The notes beneath the pieces are model-generated. The model ran no database searches. It saw only the letters and a program-made list of their open reading frames with translations, and was not told the DNA's origin. A stretch of DNA of 39,217 bases from Candidatus Woesearchaeota archaeon (lineage in GTDB: Archaea; Nanobdellota; Nanobdellia; Woesearchaeales; 21-14-0-10-32-9). The translations under genes and the position numbers were made by a program. The stretch lies in contig JAHKLZ010000050.1 of NCBI GenBank assembly GCA_020854775.1, positions 1 through 39,217 of the forward strand, read 5' to 3'. This document shows, in pieces, positions 1 through 8,860 of this stretch (positions are counted from its first letter, which is position 1; each line of letters starts with the position of its first letter).

Positions 1-1
1 A

Positions 2-967
2 AACAACAAAGAAGAATTAAAAAAATTATTCAAAAAAAACAAAATAGTAATAGATTTATTACCAACAATATTTAGAAAACACATAACGGAAATAGCAATA
101 GAAACAAAAACGAACCTAGTAAACACTTCTTTCAGCTACCACATAGAAGAACTATCAAATCAGATAACACAAGCAAAAATAATAATTATGCCAGAAGCAG
201 GACTAGACCCAGGAATAGACCTAATACTCGCAGGAGAAGCAAAAAAAAGATTTGACGAAATAACACACTTCGCATCAGCATGCGGGGGAGTACCAACAAA
301 AGAAGCATGTGACAATCCTCTAAATTACAAAATAAGCTGGAACTTCGAAGGAGTACTATCAGCATACAAAAGACCAGCAAACATAATAGAACAAGGAAAT
401 ATAATAAACATAGAACCAGAAGAACTATTTAATTACAGCGAAGAAATAGAAATAGAAACAATAGGAAAAATGGAAATGTACCCTAACGGTTATTCAACAA
501 GATACGCAGAAACACTAGAATTAAACAACGTACCAAACGTAGCAAGATACACATTAAGATGGCCGGGACACTCAGACTTCTGGAAAAAAATAATACAACT
601 AGGAATAATAGATGACGAACCAATACTAGGAATAAGCCCAAAACAATACTTAGCAAAAGTCTTAGAATCAAAATTACAATACAAAGAAAACGAAAAAGAC
701 CTAGTAGTACTAAGAAACGAAGTAAAAGGAAAAATAAAAGGAAAAGAAAAAACACTAACACAAACACTAATAGATACAAAAGACAAAACAGGACTAATGG
801 CAATGAACAGAACCGTAGGATTCACAGCGAGCATAATCGCACAAATGATATTAAACAAAAAAATCACAAAAAAAGGATTGCTAAACCCAGCAAAAGACAT
901 ACCATACCCTGAATTCATAAAAGAACTAAAAAAAAGAAAAATAAAAATAAAAGAAACACTAAAATAA
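2..967 (+). CDS. Saccharopine dehydrogenase-like protein, C-terminal part (5' end outside window)
   Basis: The frame is open from base 2, so 321 C-terminal residues are visible and the N-terminal Rossmann domain lies upstream of the window. The stretch MPEAGLDPGIDLILAG (from base 188) is the family signature: in saccharopine dehydrogenase/reductase (Lys9-like) and carboxynorspermidine synthase it begins the substrate-binding domain. RWPGHSDFWKKI and the closing FTASIIAQMILN segment also fit that domain. Lys9-type enzymes are cytosolic NAD(P)-dependent oxidoreductases that act on saccharopine or a related imine adduct of an amine or amino acid; the exact substrate cannot be read from this fragment. 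Family assignment is confident, substrate is not. The next gene starts four bases after the stop, so the two were probably co-transcribed. An ATG at 188 lies well inside the fold and is not the start. Confidence 0.85.
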   Translation, partial: NNKEELKKLFKKNKIVIDLLPTIFRKHITEIAIETKTNLVNTSFSYHIEELSNQITQAKIIIMPEAGLDPGIDLILAGEAKKRFDEITHFASACGGVPTKEACDNPLNYKISWNFEGVLSAYKRPANIIEQGNIINIEPEELFNYSEEIEIETIGKMEMYPNGYSTRYAETLELNNVPNVARYTLRWPGHSDFWKKIIQLGIIDDEPILGISPKQYLAKVLESKLQYKENEKDLVVLRNEVKGKIKGKEKTLTQTLIDTKDKTGLMAMNRTVGFTASIIAQMILNKKITKKGLLNPAKDIPYPEFIKELKKRKIKIKETLK

Positions 968-971
968 AAAA

Positions 972-1844
972 ATGACTTGGCTAACATACGCGATAACAGT
1001 GATGGTACTAGCAACCGCTGCTATGTTACTAGAAAAAAAATCACTACTAAGATAACACGCAATGCAATTCTCAGCGGTACTAGCAATAATAAATATGCTA
1101 ATAGACCTACCTTTCCTAGTAACAGCGAACTACGCTTCTCTCAACATAAAAATAATAACAATGATGTTCTTCGCATCAATAATAGGAAGCTTAGCATACT
1201 TATTCATGGCTAAATCAGTAAGACACACAGAAATAAGCATAGCTGCACCACTACTAGCCCTATCACCAGCACTCACAGCGATAATAGGATTCATACTAAT
1301 AGGAGAAAAACTAACAAACCTACAAATAATAGGAATGGCACTAATAGTAATAGGATCATACATGATAACCCTAAAAAAAGAAGACACATTCATGAAAGGA
1401 ATAACAAAAGTATTCAAATACAAATACTACAGATTCATATTATTCTCAGTAATACTATATTCCTTTTCGAGCGTAGTAGACAAATACTTACTAATAACGC
1501 ACAACTTAGAACCAACAACGTACGTAGCCATAATGCAAATATTCATCGCGATACACTTATTCACAATGATATCAATATTTCACGGAGGAACAAAAGACAT
1601 AAAAGAAGGATTCAAAAAAGCAAAATGGCTAATACTACTAGTATCCGTATTCACCGTAGGTTACAGATTCGCACAATCAGAAGCATTCAAACTAACACAA
1701 ACAGGACTCGTAATAGCAATGAAAAGAGTATCAGCACTCTTCGTAGTACTAATAGGAGGAGAAATATTCAAAGAAAAACACAAACTACAAAGAATCATAG
1801 CAACAATAATAATGATAACAGGAGTAATATTAATAATATTATAA
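972..1844 (+). pseudogene. EamA/DMT-family transporter interrupted by an in-frame TAA
   Basis: An ATG at 972 opens a frame giving MTWLTYAITVMVLATAAMLL, a first membrane helix, and then meets TAA at 1053-1055. The same frame resumes at once (HAMQFSAVLA...) and runs to 1844, giving a 260-residue polytopic protein if translation starts at the ATG at 1062. Read across the stop, the product is a normal drug/metabolite transporter (EamA) with two repeats of about five helices; the position of the stop is usually charged after the ..EKKSL.. motif, so GAA to TAA is a one-base explanation. Either the gene is newly broken, it restarts at 1062 and loses one helix, or the base is a sequencing or strain error. 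TAA ends many other genes here, so recoding is unlikely. The substrate is unknown. Confidence 0.75.
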
Positions 1845-1851
1845 AAAAAAT

Positions 1852-4458
1852 TTATTCAACCAAAATAGCAGGCTTACCAGGCAAAGCCTTATCAGCTTTT
1901 TGTTCCTTAGAATCATCAGCTTTTTCAACCAAGACTTCGCATCCGAATTCATCTTTTACTAGGTTCATATTTTCTTCAATGTTTTTTAATTCTTCAACCA
2001 AAGAAATATCTTCTCTAGTTAATTTAGATTCATCTTTCAAAAATAAAGGAATAAGCTTCATAACATCCTTACTATGATTCTTCAAATCAGTACTCATAAC
2101 TCGCTTAATTATTTCTTTAGAATCACGAGTCTCTTTTATGATTGATTTGTATAACTTTATGAAATCATACTTCCATTCAGATGAAACAATAACTCTTATT
2201 TTCTTAGGAGAAATACCAATTAATTTAATCACGCTCCTAATATCTTCCCTCAAATCAAGAATTAAATCATCCAAATACTCAGATTTCTCATCAATCAAGG
2301 ATTCATCAAAAACAGGCCAAGACTCCACCGAAACCAAAGTTTTATTTCCAAGCCTAGACCACAACTCTTCAGCAATATGAGGCATAAAAGGAGATAATAA
2401 TTTTATGTAAACTTCAAAATCTTTTTTGGAAAGACCTTTATCAAACTCTGAAAACAATTCTCTTAATTCAATAACAGCTAAGTTATATTTCATGTTCTCT
2501 ATGTAACTAGTAACATTCCTAACAGTTTTATGAATCTTACTCACAACTTTAGAACTCGTACTATTTTCCCTAAAAGAATCAGAAAACCTCAACAATTTAT
2601 TAACGAAACGAAAACTACCCTCAGCGCCAGTATCACTCCAAGCAATATCTTTATCAGGAGAAGCCTGACTCACAAGGAATAAACGAGCACTATCAATACC
2701 ATACTTATCAGAAACAGTTTCAGGAAGAACAACGTTACCCTTAGACTTAGACATCTTCTCACCATCAGGACCAAGAAGCATACCTTGATTAAACAACCTC
2801 TTAGCAGGCTCACCAAACTTTAACAAACCAATATCCCTAAGAAACTTAGTGTAAAACCTAGAATAAATAAGATGCATACAAGCATGCTCCTTCCCACCAA
2901 TATAAAAGTCGACGGGGCACCAATAATTAACATTTTCCTTACTAAAAATCTCTTTTTCATTCTTAGAATCAGTGTACCTAAGAAAGTACCAAGAACTATT
3001 AACAAAAGTATCCATGGTATCAGTTTCTAACCTGTACTTCTTACCATTAATTTCAACGAAATGAGACTTACTAGTCTCCAAAGGATTACCAATACCTTCC
3101 TTGAACGTAACATCATCAGGCAAAACAATAGGCAACAAATCCTCAGGAACAGGACAAGGATTATTATCCTCATCATAATACACAGGAATAGGAGTGCCCC
3201 AATAACGCTGACGAGAAATCAACCAATCACGCAAACGAAAATTAACCTTCTCAGAACCCACACCAAGAGATTCTAATTTCTTAGTAATCTCCTTCTTAGC
3301 AACCTCACTAGACAAACCATTAAATTCTTTACTATTAACAAGAACGCCCTCACCAGTAAAAGCCTTACCCTGCTCATTCTTACCTTTAACAACATCCTTA
3401 ATAGGAATCTCGTATTTCTTAGCGAACTCAAAATCACGCTGATCATGAGCAGGAACAGCCATTACCATACCAGAACCATACTCAGCCAAAACAAAGTTAC
3501 CAGCATAAACAGGAATCTCCTCACCAGTCAAAGGATGCACAGCAAAAGAACCAGTAAAAACACCCTCCTTCTCCAACTTATCCATATCTTCCTGCTTAAC
3601 AGAATGAATCTTCTTCCTAAAATCATCAACAGCTTGCTTATTTTCATCAGTTACTAATTCATCAAGCTTAGAATGCTGAGCACTAACAACCATGAAAGTA
3701 ACACCAAACAAAGTATCAGGCCTAGTAGTGAAAACTTTCCAATCCTCACCATTAATTTTAAAAACAATCTCAGTCCCAAAACTCTTATTAATCCAATTCA
3801 ACTGAAGCTTCTTAATAGTATCAGGCCAACCAACCAAATCCTTAATGCCCTCATATAACTCATCAGAATACTCACTTATTTTCAAAAACCACTGACTAAG
3901 ATGCTTAACCTCAACTTCGGTATCATCATGACGCCAACACATACCATTATGAACCTGCTCATTAGCAAGAACAGTATTACACTTAGAACACCAATTCACA
4001 CCCGAAGTTTTTTTATAAACCAAGCCCCTCTTGTACATCTGCAAAAAAATCCACTGATCCCACTTAAAATAATCAGGCTTATGAGTCTCAACAATCCTAG
4101 ACCAATCATAACTCAAACCAAGATTCTTCATCTGCCTAATATAATTCTTAACAGCTTCTTCCGTGAACTTCCTAGGATGAACACCAGCCTTAATAGAAGC
4201 ATTCTCAGTAGGCAAACCAAGAGAATCAAAACCCATAGGATACAAAACATTAAAACCAGTCATACGCTTAAACCTAGCAAAAATATCACCAATCGTATAA
4301 TTCAACGCGTGACCCATATGTAAGCCAGAAGCACTAGGATATGGAAACATCTCCAAAACATAAAACTTCTCTTTACTTTTATCCTCAGAGACTTTAAAAA
4401 TACCTTTCTCATCCCAAACTTTTTGCCACTTCTTCTCAATGCTCGCAAAATCAACCAT
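1852..4458 (-). CDS. leuS: Leucyl-tRNA synthetase, bacterial-type body with archaeal-type C-terminus
   Basis: Class I synthetase charging tRNA-Leu, 868 residues. Visible signatures are the HIGH-type FPYPSASGLHMGHALNY, the zinc-binding CSKC and CWRHD segments, the CP1 editing domain with TTRPDTLFG and AVPAHDQRD, and KMSKSKGNVV. The core, including PMGFDSLGLPTENASIKAGV and NTVLANEQV, resembles bacterial LeuRS rather than the archaeal/eukaryotic form. The last ~110 residues (IRVIVSSEWKYDF..., KRVMSTDLKNHSKDVMKL, ending LPGKPAILVE) instead resemble the C-terminal extension of archaeal LeuRS. I chose the start at 4458, giving MVDFASIEKKWQ, because an AGGTGT Shine-Dalgarno precedes it by four bases; an in-frame ATG at 4512 lies upstream of the TATA box. 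Function is certain; the hybrid origin is inference. Confidence 0.95.
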   Translation of the reverse strand: MVDFASIEKKWQKVWDEKGIFKVSEDKSKEKFYVLEMFPYPSASGLHMGHALNYTIGDIFARFKRMTGFNVLYPMGFDSLGLPTENASIKAGVHPRKFTEEAVKNYIRQMKNLGLSYDWSRIVETHKPDYFKWDQWIFLQMYKRGLVYKKTSGVNWCSKCNTVLANEQVHNGMCWRHDDTEVEVKHLSQWFLKISEYSDELYEGIKDLVGWPDTIKKLQLNWINKSFGTEIVFKINGEDWKVFTTRPDTLFGVTFMVVSAQHSKLDELVTDENKQAVDDFRKKIHSVKQEDMDKLEKEGVFTGSFAVHPLTGEEIPVYAGNFVLAEYGSGMVMAVPAHDQRDFEFAKKYEIPIKDVVKGKNEQGKAFTGEGVLVNSKEFNGLSSEVAKKEITKKLESLGVGSEKVNFRLRDWLISRQRYWGTPIPVYYDEDNNPCPVPEDLLPIVLPDDVTFKEGIGNPLETSKSHFVEINGKKYRLETDTMDTFVNSSWYFLRYTDSKNEKEIFSKENVNYWCPVDFYIGGKEHACMHLIYSRFYTKFLRDIGLLKFGEPAKRLFNQGMLLGPDGEKMSKSKGNVVLPETVSDKYGIDSARLFLVSQASPDKDIAWSDTGAEGSFRFVNKLLRFSDSFRENSTSSKVVSKIHKTVRNVTSYIENMKYNLAVIELRELFSEFDKGLSKKDFEVYIKLLSPFMPHIAEELWSRLGNKTLVSVESWPVFDESLIDEKSEYLDDLILDLREDIRSVIKLIGISPKKIRVIVSSEWKYDFIKLYKSIIKETRDSKEIIKRVMSTDLKNHSKDVMKLIPLFLKDESKLTREDISLVEELKNIEENMNLVKDEFGCEVLVEKADDSKEQKADKALPGKPAILVE

Positions 4459-4462
4459 GATG

Positions 4463-4503
4463 ACACCTTTCAAACAAAACGAATAAACAAAAATATATAA
4501 AAC
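4463..4503 (-). promoter_or_regulatory. leuS promoter and Shine-Dalgarno
   Basis: Reading the minus strand, the TATA element AGTTTTATATATTT lies at about 4491-4504 and AGGTGT at 4463-4468, four bases before the ATG at 4458. This is one of the few leadered genes here, and the site decides against the longer 886-codon frame. Confidence 0.6.
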
Positions 4504-4524
4504 TTTACCCAAAAAAACAAAAAA

Positions 4525-5859
4525 CTACAAATCCTTAACATCATATAATTCAATAGCATTAGTAACTTTCTTTTCATACTCTTTTTTATTCCTTAACAAA
4601 AGAACCTTATCACTATTCTTTAAAACTCCAATAAATTTTAATCTTTTCAACAAAGTCTTAGCACTAACAACATGCTTCTTACCCATAACCAAAGACTCAA
4701 CACTCCAAGACAACACTAACAAAGAACTAACCAAATCATTATTTGTTACAGCAATAACTTTTTTACCAACACGATACCTAGAAATCATACTAGCAGTATA
4801 ACCAGAACTAGTAAGACACACAATTTTACTAATATCAAGAGAAAAAAGAAGAGAACTAGCAGCACCAATCAAACTCTCACTATCATTCTTCACTTCAAAC
4901 ACTTTAGGCAAAACATGATTATCAGCCTCCTTCAAAACAGAAGACAACTCCTTAATTACAAGAATAGGATGCTTACCAACAGCAGTCTCACCACTAAGCA
5001 TCACAGCATCAGCGCCATCCATCACAGCATTAGCAACATCACTCACCTCAGCCCTAGTAGGCTCAACAGAATAAACCATTGATTCAAACATCTGAGTAGC
5101 AACAATACAAGACTTACCAAACTCATTACACAAATCAACAATATTTTTCTGAACAAAAGGAACATTCTCCTTACCAATTTCAACAGCCAAATCACCCCTG
5201 GCAATCATAACCGCGTCACTAACCATAACTATTTCTTTTATATTCTTTAATCCTTCATTATTCTCAATCTTACTAACAATTAAAGAATCAGTCAATTTTC
5301 TTAACCTAAGAACATCCTCTTTGTTTCTAACAAAACTCAACGCAACAAAATCCACCTTGTTTTTCTTCGCGAACTTAATAACATCTAAGTCTTTACCAGA
5401 AAGATTAGGAACCTTAAGTCTACGATTAGGAACATTAACACCCTTATTCTCCAATACAACAGCATCATCCTGAAACTCCAATAACACACAATCTTTAGAT
5501 TTTTCTTTTACCTTCGACTTAATCAAACCATTATCAAAAAAAACCAAATCATTCTTTCTTAAACTATCAATAATATCATAATTAAAATAAGGAAATTTCT
5601 TCCTAAAAATTTTAACCAATTCCATTTTTTTAACTTTCAAAGGTTCCTTTAAACAAATACGAAGATCAGGACCTTTAAGATCAAGCATAACAGGAACACT
5701 TACCTTTTTTGCAAAATCAACAAATCTTTGATACTGAGAAAAATCACCATGCGCAGTATTAACCCTAAAAACAGACACACCAGCTTTTTTTAACCCAGAA
5801 ATAACTTTAAGATTATTAGTACTAGGACCAAGAGTGCAAACAATTTTAGTTTTTACCAT
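4525..5859 (-). CDS. pyk: Pyruvate kinase
   Basis: Final glycolytic step, phosphoenolpyruvate plus ADP to pyruvate plus ATP, in the cytosol. The 444-residue protein begins MVKTKIVCTLGPS, the standard start of the family. The active-site signature SKIENNEGLKNI, ARGDLAVEIG, ATQMFESM and EPTRAEVSDVANAVMDGADA are present, followed by the C-terminal domain with TSSGYTA and RYRVGKKVIAVT. An in-frame ATG at 5892 would add 11 residues overlapping fen; I chose 5859 because the conserved N-terminus begins there and GGTGA lies about 11 bases upstream inside the end of fen. The start codon is one base from the fen stop, so the two genes are probably translationally coupled. Confidence 0.95.
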   Translation of the reverse strand: MVKTKIVCTLGPSTNNLKVISGLKKAGVSVFRVNTAHGDFSQYQRFVDFAKKVSVPVMLDLKGPDLRICLKEPLKVKKMELVKIFRKKFPYFNYDIIDSLRKNDLVFFDNGLIKSKVKEKSKDCVLLEFQDDAVVLENKGVNVPNRRLKVPNLSGKDLDVIKFAKKNKVDFVALSFVRNKEDVLRLRKLTDSLIVSKIENNEGLKNIKEIVMVSDAVMIARGDLAVEIGKENVPFVQKNIVDLCNEFGKSCIVATQMFESMVYSVEPTRAEVSDVANAVMDGADAVMLSGETAVGKHPILVIKELSSVLKEADNHVLPKVFEVKNDSESLIGAASSLLFSLDISKIVCLTSSGYTASMISRYRVGKKVIAVTNNDLVSSLLVLSWSVESLVMGKKHVVSAKTLLKRLKFIGVLKNSDKVLLLRNKKEYEKKVTNAIELYDVKDL

Positions 5860-5860
5860 T

Positions 5861-6895
5861 TTAAAAAAAATCACCAAGACCTTTCTGAGCATTAACCTTT
5901 TTATATTCTTCCAATTTTAACAAAGTACTATTAACTCTTTCCTCAGAAAAATCATGCTCATCAACCAATATTTTCTTAATCTCATCAACATCAGGATTCT
6001 TAAAATCCAAAACATAATCATCAGTAACAGGCATATTTTTAATCAAATCAAAAATATTCCTCCAAGAAAAATCAAAATGCTCAGACCACTTAGCTTCTTC
6101 AAACAACACATCAAAATCATCACCGTGCTTTTCAATCAATTTCAAAGCCTTCTTAGGACCAATACCTTTAACACCACCATAATTATAATCAGTACCAACC
6201 AATATAGACAGAACAATCAACTGATCCTGAGACATACCCAAAAATTCTAAGTTTTCTTTTAACACAATTAATTCAGGCTCAGAAGCTTTATGATGAAGCT
6301 GACCAGGCATCTTCCTCCTAGCAGTAATACTAAGATTCCTAACCATCCTAGGAGCCTCATTCAACAAACAATCAGCATCCTGAGACAAAACAGCGAAAGC
6401 ATCACCCTTCTTAACCAAATAAGCAGCCTGAGCCTCACCCTCACTAGGAGCATCAATAACAGGCATACCCATAGCACTAATCAAACGCTTAGCTTCAACA
6501 ACCATATCTTCTGATAAAAAAACTGAACGAGCAGCAAACTTCTTCATATTCTCAACATCACCCTGATCCTTAGCTTGCTCATACAAATCCTTAGCTTCCT
6601 CCTTCAACTTATATCTACGCTCACGCTCCTTCTTCTTTAATTCAGGAGCCTCACCATCAAAAACAAAAACAAACTTAACACCTTTCTCCATCAAATTACT
6701 AAACCTAGAAAACAAACCAGTCAAATGACTCGTAATCCTACCCTTAGAATCCATAAGAGGAGAACCATCAGGACCACGAATAGTAGTCACGAACATATAC
6801 AAAACATTAAAAGCATCAACCGCTAAAACCTTACCCTTAAGAGAATCAACCTTCAATTCATGACTTTTTAACAATTCAGTTATCGCAACACCCAT
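5861..6895 (-). CDS. fen: Flap endonuclease 1
   Basis: Structure-specific 5' nuclease that removes flaps during Okazaki fragment maturation and repair. The 344-residue protein has all the metal-binding acids of archaeal FEN1: D27, D80, E152, E154, D173, D175 and D236 (in LVGTDYNYGGVKGIGPKKAL, the helix-two-turn-helix region). The C-terminus QKGLGDFF is a PIP box for PCNA binding. The start at 6895 gives MGVAITELL; the N-terminal glycine after the initiator methionine is used in the active site, so the ATG at 6928 is wrong. A TATA-like AAAGTATTAAAAG lies about 30 bases upstream. It shares a transcript with the downstream pyk gene. Confidence 0.96.
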   Translation of the reverse strand: MGVAITELLKSHELKVDSLKGKVLAVDAFNVLYMFVTTIRGPDGSPLMDSKGRITSHLTGLFSRFSNLMEKGVKFVFVFDGEAPELKKKERERRYKLKEEAKDLYEQAKDQGDVENMKKFAARSVFLSEDMVVEAKRLISAMGMPVIDAPSEGEAQAAYLVKKGDAFAVLSQDADCLLNEAPRMVRNLSITARRKMPGQLHHKASEPELIVLKENLEFLGMSQDQLIVLSILVGTDYNYGGVKGIGPKKALKLIEKHGDDFDVLFEEAKWSEHFDFSWRNIFDLIKNMPVTDDYVLDFKNPDVDEIKKILVDEHDFSEERVNSTLLKLEEYKKVNAQKGLGDFF

Positions 6896-6963
6896 AAAAC
6901 AATCACAAAGAACAAAAAAAGAAAACATCTTTTAATACTTTTTGGATAAAACAAAAACAAAAA

Positions 6964-7896
6964 CTAACGAGAAACACCCAACGCGATTTCATTAACAACC
7001 TTCACATAAGTATCACTATGATTATACGCACGAACAGCGCGCCAATTACGACTACCCTTACTTAGAGATTCACCATTCTTAGAAGAATCCCAATCATGAA
7101 GCTTCAAATAATTAGAAACAGAAGGAATAATACCCTCAACAGAAAACAAATCATCAATACTAGAAATCCTAGAATAATTATAAACAGAAGAAGGAATCCA
7201 CTGACCAACACCAATAGCACCAGCAAAAGAACCTGAAACACCAGTTAAATCTTCTTCAAATTTTTTACTCAACCTTAAAACATAATCAGCTTCACGAACA
7301 GCAAAAGATTTCCTATTCGTTGTAACATATTGAGTAACCAAACTATTAACCAAATTATGCGTTCCCAAATTATTAACATCACCAAACCTAGTTTCAATCC
7401 CTAAAATACCAACAACGAACCTATAATCAACACCATCTTCATCTTCAACTTTCTTTAACACATCTAAGTACTTATCAGCAAAACCCTGAGCGTTACTAAC
7501 AAACCAATCCAAACCAATACGCTTACCAAACTCCTCAAAAGAAACCTCACCAGAATCAGCAGATTTCAACAAATTACGCCTAAAAAAAAGAGTAACATCA
7601 TCATCAATCCTCGCATTTCTTAACAAAGACTTAACCTCGCGCTCAGAAAAACCTCTATTAATCAAATCATTCTTAAAAGAAACCAAACCAGAAACAGCCA
7701 AACTATCATAATTATCAACCCAAAAAGATTTAGTATAATCATAATCAAACAAAAAATTCAAAGTATCACATTTTTGCTCCGAAACCAAAGGAAAATCAAC
7801 ACCACCAATAAACTCGTCACCGAAATTCACAGAATCATCATTATGAACAACAGGAACAAGCGATAAAAGGCTAGTCAAAACAATTTTCTTAATCAT
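6964..7896 (-). CDS. Secreted MltB-like lytic murein transglycosylase (GH103-type)
   Basis: The 310-residue protein starts with MIKKIVLTSLLSLVPVV, a signal peptide or signal anchor. Its body matches the MltB/GH103 family: VVGILGIETRFGD holds the catalytic glutamate (E168), GSFAGAIGVGQWIPSSVYNY is the substrate-binding signature, then IPSVSNYLKLHDWD and WRAVRAYNHSDTYVKVV near the end. In bacteria these enzymes cleave the MurNAc-GlcNAc bond of peptidoglycan to form 1,6-anhydro ends. Archaea have no murein, so the target may be bacterial neighbours or another glycan; that is inference. The start at 7896 is preferred over 7911 because it gives a normal signal peptide. Codon use matches the neighbouring minus-strand genes, so any transfer is not recent. 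Confidence 0.8.
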   Translation of the reverse strand: MIKKIVLTSLLSLVPVVHNDDSVNFGDEFIGGVDFPLVSEQKCDTLNFLFDYDYTKSFWVDNYDSLAVSGLVSFKNDLINRGFSEREVKSLLRNARIDDDVTLFFRRNLLKSADSGEVSFEEFGKRIGLDWFVSNAQGFADKYLDVLKKVEDEDGVDYRFVVGILGIETRFGDVNNLGTHNLVNSLVTQYVTTNRKSFAVREADYVLRLSKKFEEDLTGVSGSFAGAIGVGQWIPSSVYNYSRISSIDDLFSVEGIIPSVSNYLKLHDWDSSKNGESLSKGSRNWRAVRAYNHSDTYVKVVNEIALGVSR

Positions 7897-7957
7897 AAAA
7901 AAAAGAAACACACAAAACTATTTTAATATTACTAAAAAAATATTAAGTTTAGAAGAG

Positions 7958-7967
7958 TTTATATACA
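7958..7967 (+). promoter_or_regulatory. TATA box of the metallo-hydrolase gene (leaderless)
   Basis: TTTATATACA is centred about 26 bases before the ATG at 7988, the archaeal TATA-to-transcription-start distance, so the mRNA should begin at or next to the start codon. Confidence 0.6.
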
Positions 7968-7987
7968 AAGAAGAACAACAACAAAAC

Positions 7988-8698
7988 ATGAAAATAAAAT
8001 TCTACGGAAACAGAGGATGGATAACACAAACAGACGAACACAGCTGTTTCTCAATATACACCAAAAGAACAAAAATATTATTCGACGCAGGATCACCAAA
8101 AATACTAATCCCTGAAAACATTAACTTAGACGCAATCATATTATCACACGTACACCTAGACCACATAAAGAATTTATACAACTTATTAGCATACATGAAC
8201 GTTAACGGAAGAAAAAAATCACTCAAAATATACGCGCCAATAAACCTAAAAGGAAAAATATCAGAAGAAATCATACCAAACGCTGACGACTTCAGAAAGT
8301 TCTCATACGAATTCATAACAATCCCACCAACAAAAATAGGCGACTTCAAATTCGACTTCTTCATATCAACACAAAAAACAAAACCAGTAGTTAAAGTATA
8401 CTCAATAAAAATAAAAACAGAATCAAAATCAATAACATACATAACAGACGTATCACTAACAAACGAACTAATAGAATTCTGCAAAGAATCAGAAATAATA
8501 ATATGTGACGCATCATCAAGACTAGAACAAAAATTTGGTCACTTCAGCCCGGAATCCGTTTCAAAAATAGCCCTAACAACCAACCCAAAAAAAATAATAC
8601 TAACTCACTTCGACGAATTAACACCAGAAGAATTCTCAAAAAAAGTAAACTACAAAAACACGATATGCGCAACACCACTCCTAGAACTAGACATATAA
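7988..8698 (+). CDS. Metallo-beta-lactamase-fold hydrolase, RNase Z-like, with an altered ligand set
   Basis: 236 residues with the metallo-beta-lactamase metal motif HVHLDH (H54, H56, D58, H59), D154 in YITDVS, GHFSPESV (H185) and the final histidine in ILTHFDE (H207). The GHFS...LTHF ending resembles the RNase Z/ElaC and AtsA-like branch of the fold. The third-metal-ligand histidine expected between the first motif and D154 is not seen: the matching segment reads STQKTKPVVK. The protein may bind only one metal or use another ligand. It is a cytosolic hydrolase of phosphoester or related substrate by family; no substrate can be assigned. The gene stands alone with its own promoter, divergent from the MltB-like gene. 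Confidence 0.7.
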   Translation: MKIKFYGNRGWITQTDEHSCFSIYTKRTKILFDAGSPKILIPENINLDAIILSHVHLDHIKNLYNLLAYMNVNGRKKSLKIYAPINLKGKISEEIIPNADDFRKFSYEFITIPPTKIGDFKFDFFISTQKTKPVVKVYSIKIKTESKSITYITDVSLTNELIEFCKESEIIICDASSRLEQKFGHFSPESVSKIALTTNPKKIILTHFDELTPEEFSKKVNYKNTICATPLLELDI

Positions 8699-8860
8699 AA
8701 AAAAATTAATCCTTAATTCTAGTCATTAAAAAAATAGCCATACTACCCAAAACAATAATACTTACTAAAGCTTTCACAACATCATCAAAAATAATAAAAG
8801 AACACAACAAAACAACAAAATGGTTTTATCAACACTTTTTTAAACAAGCCAAGACTACTT

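Noticed and set aside
483-803. Long minus-strand frames rich in Leu, Phe and Ser opposite plus-strand genes (many across the window)
   Set aside because: They are by-products of A-rich codons on the other strand: no promoters, no domain signatures, wrong codon style.
8706-8777. A 23-codon minus-strand frame with a GTG start encoding a hydrophobic, membrane-like peptide
   Set aside because: No ATG, no clear TATA box at the right distance and no ribosome site; Val/Ile/Leu-rich frames arise easily on this strand because of the skew.
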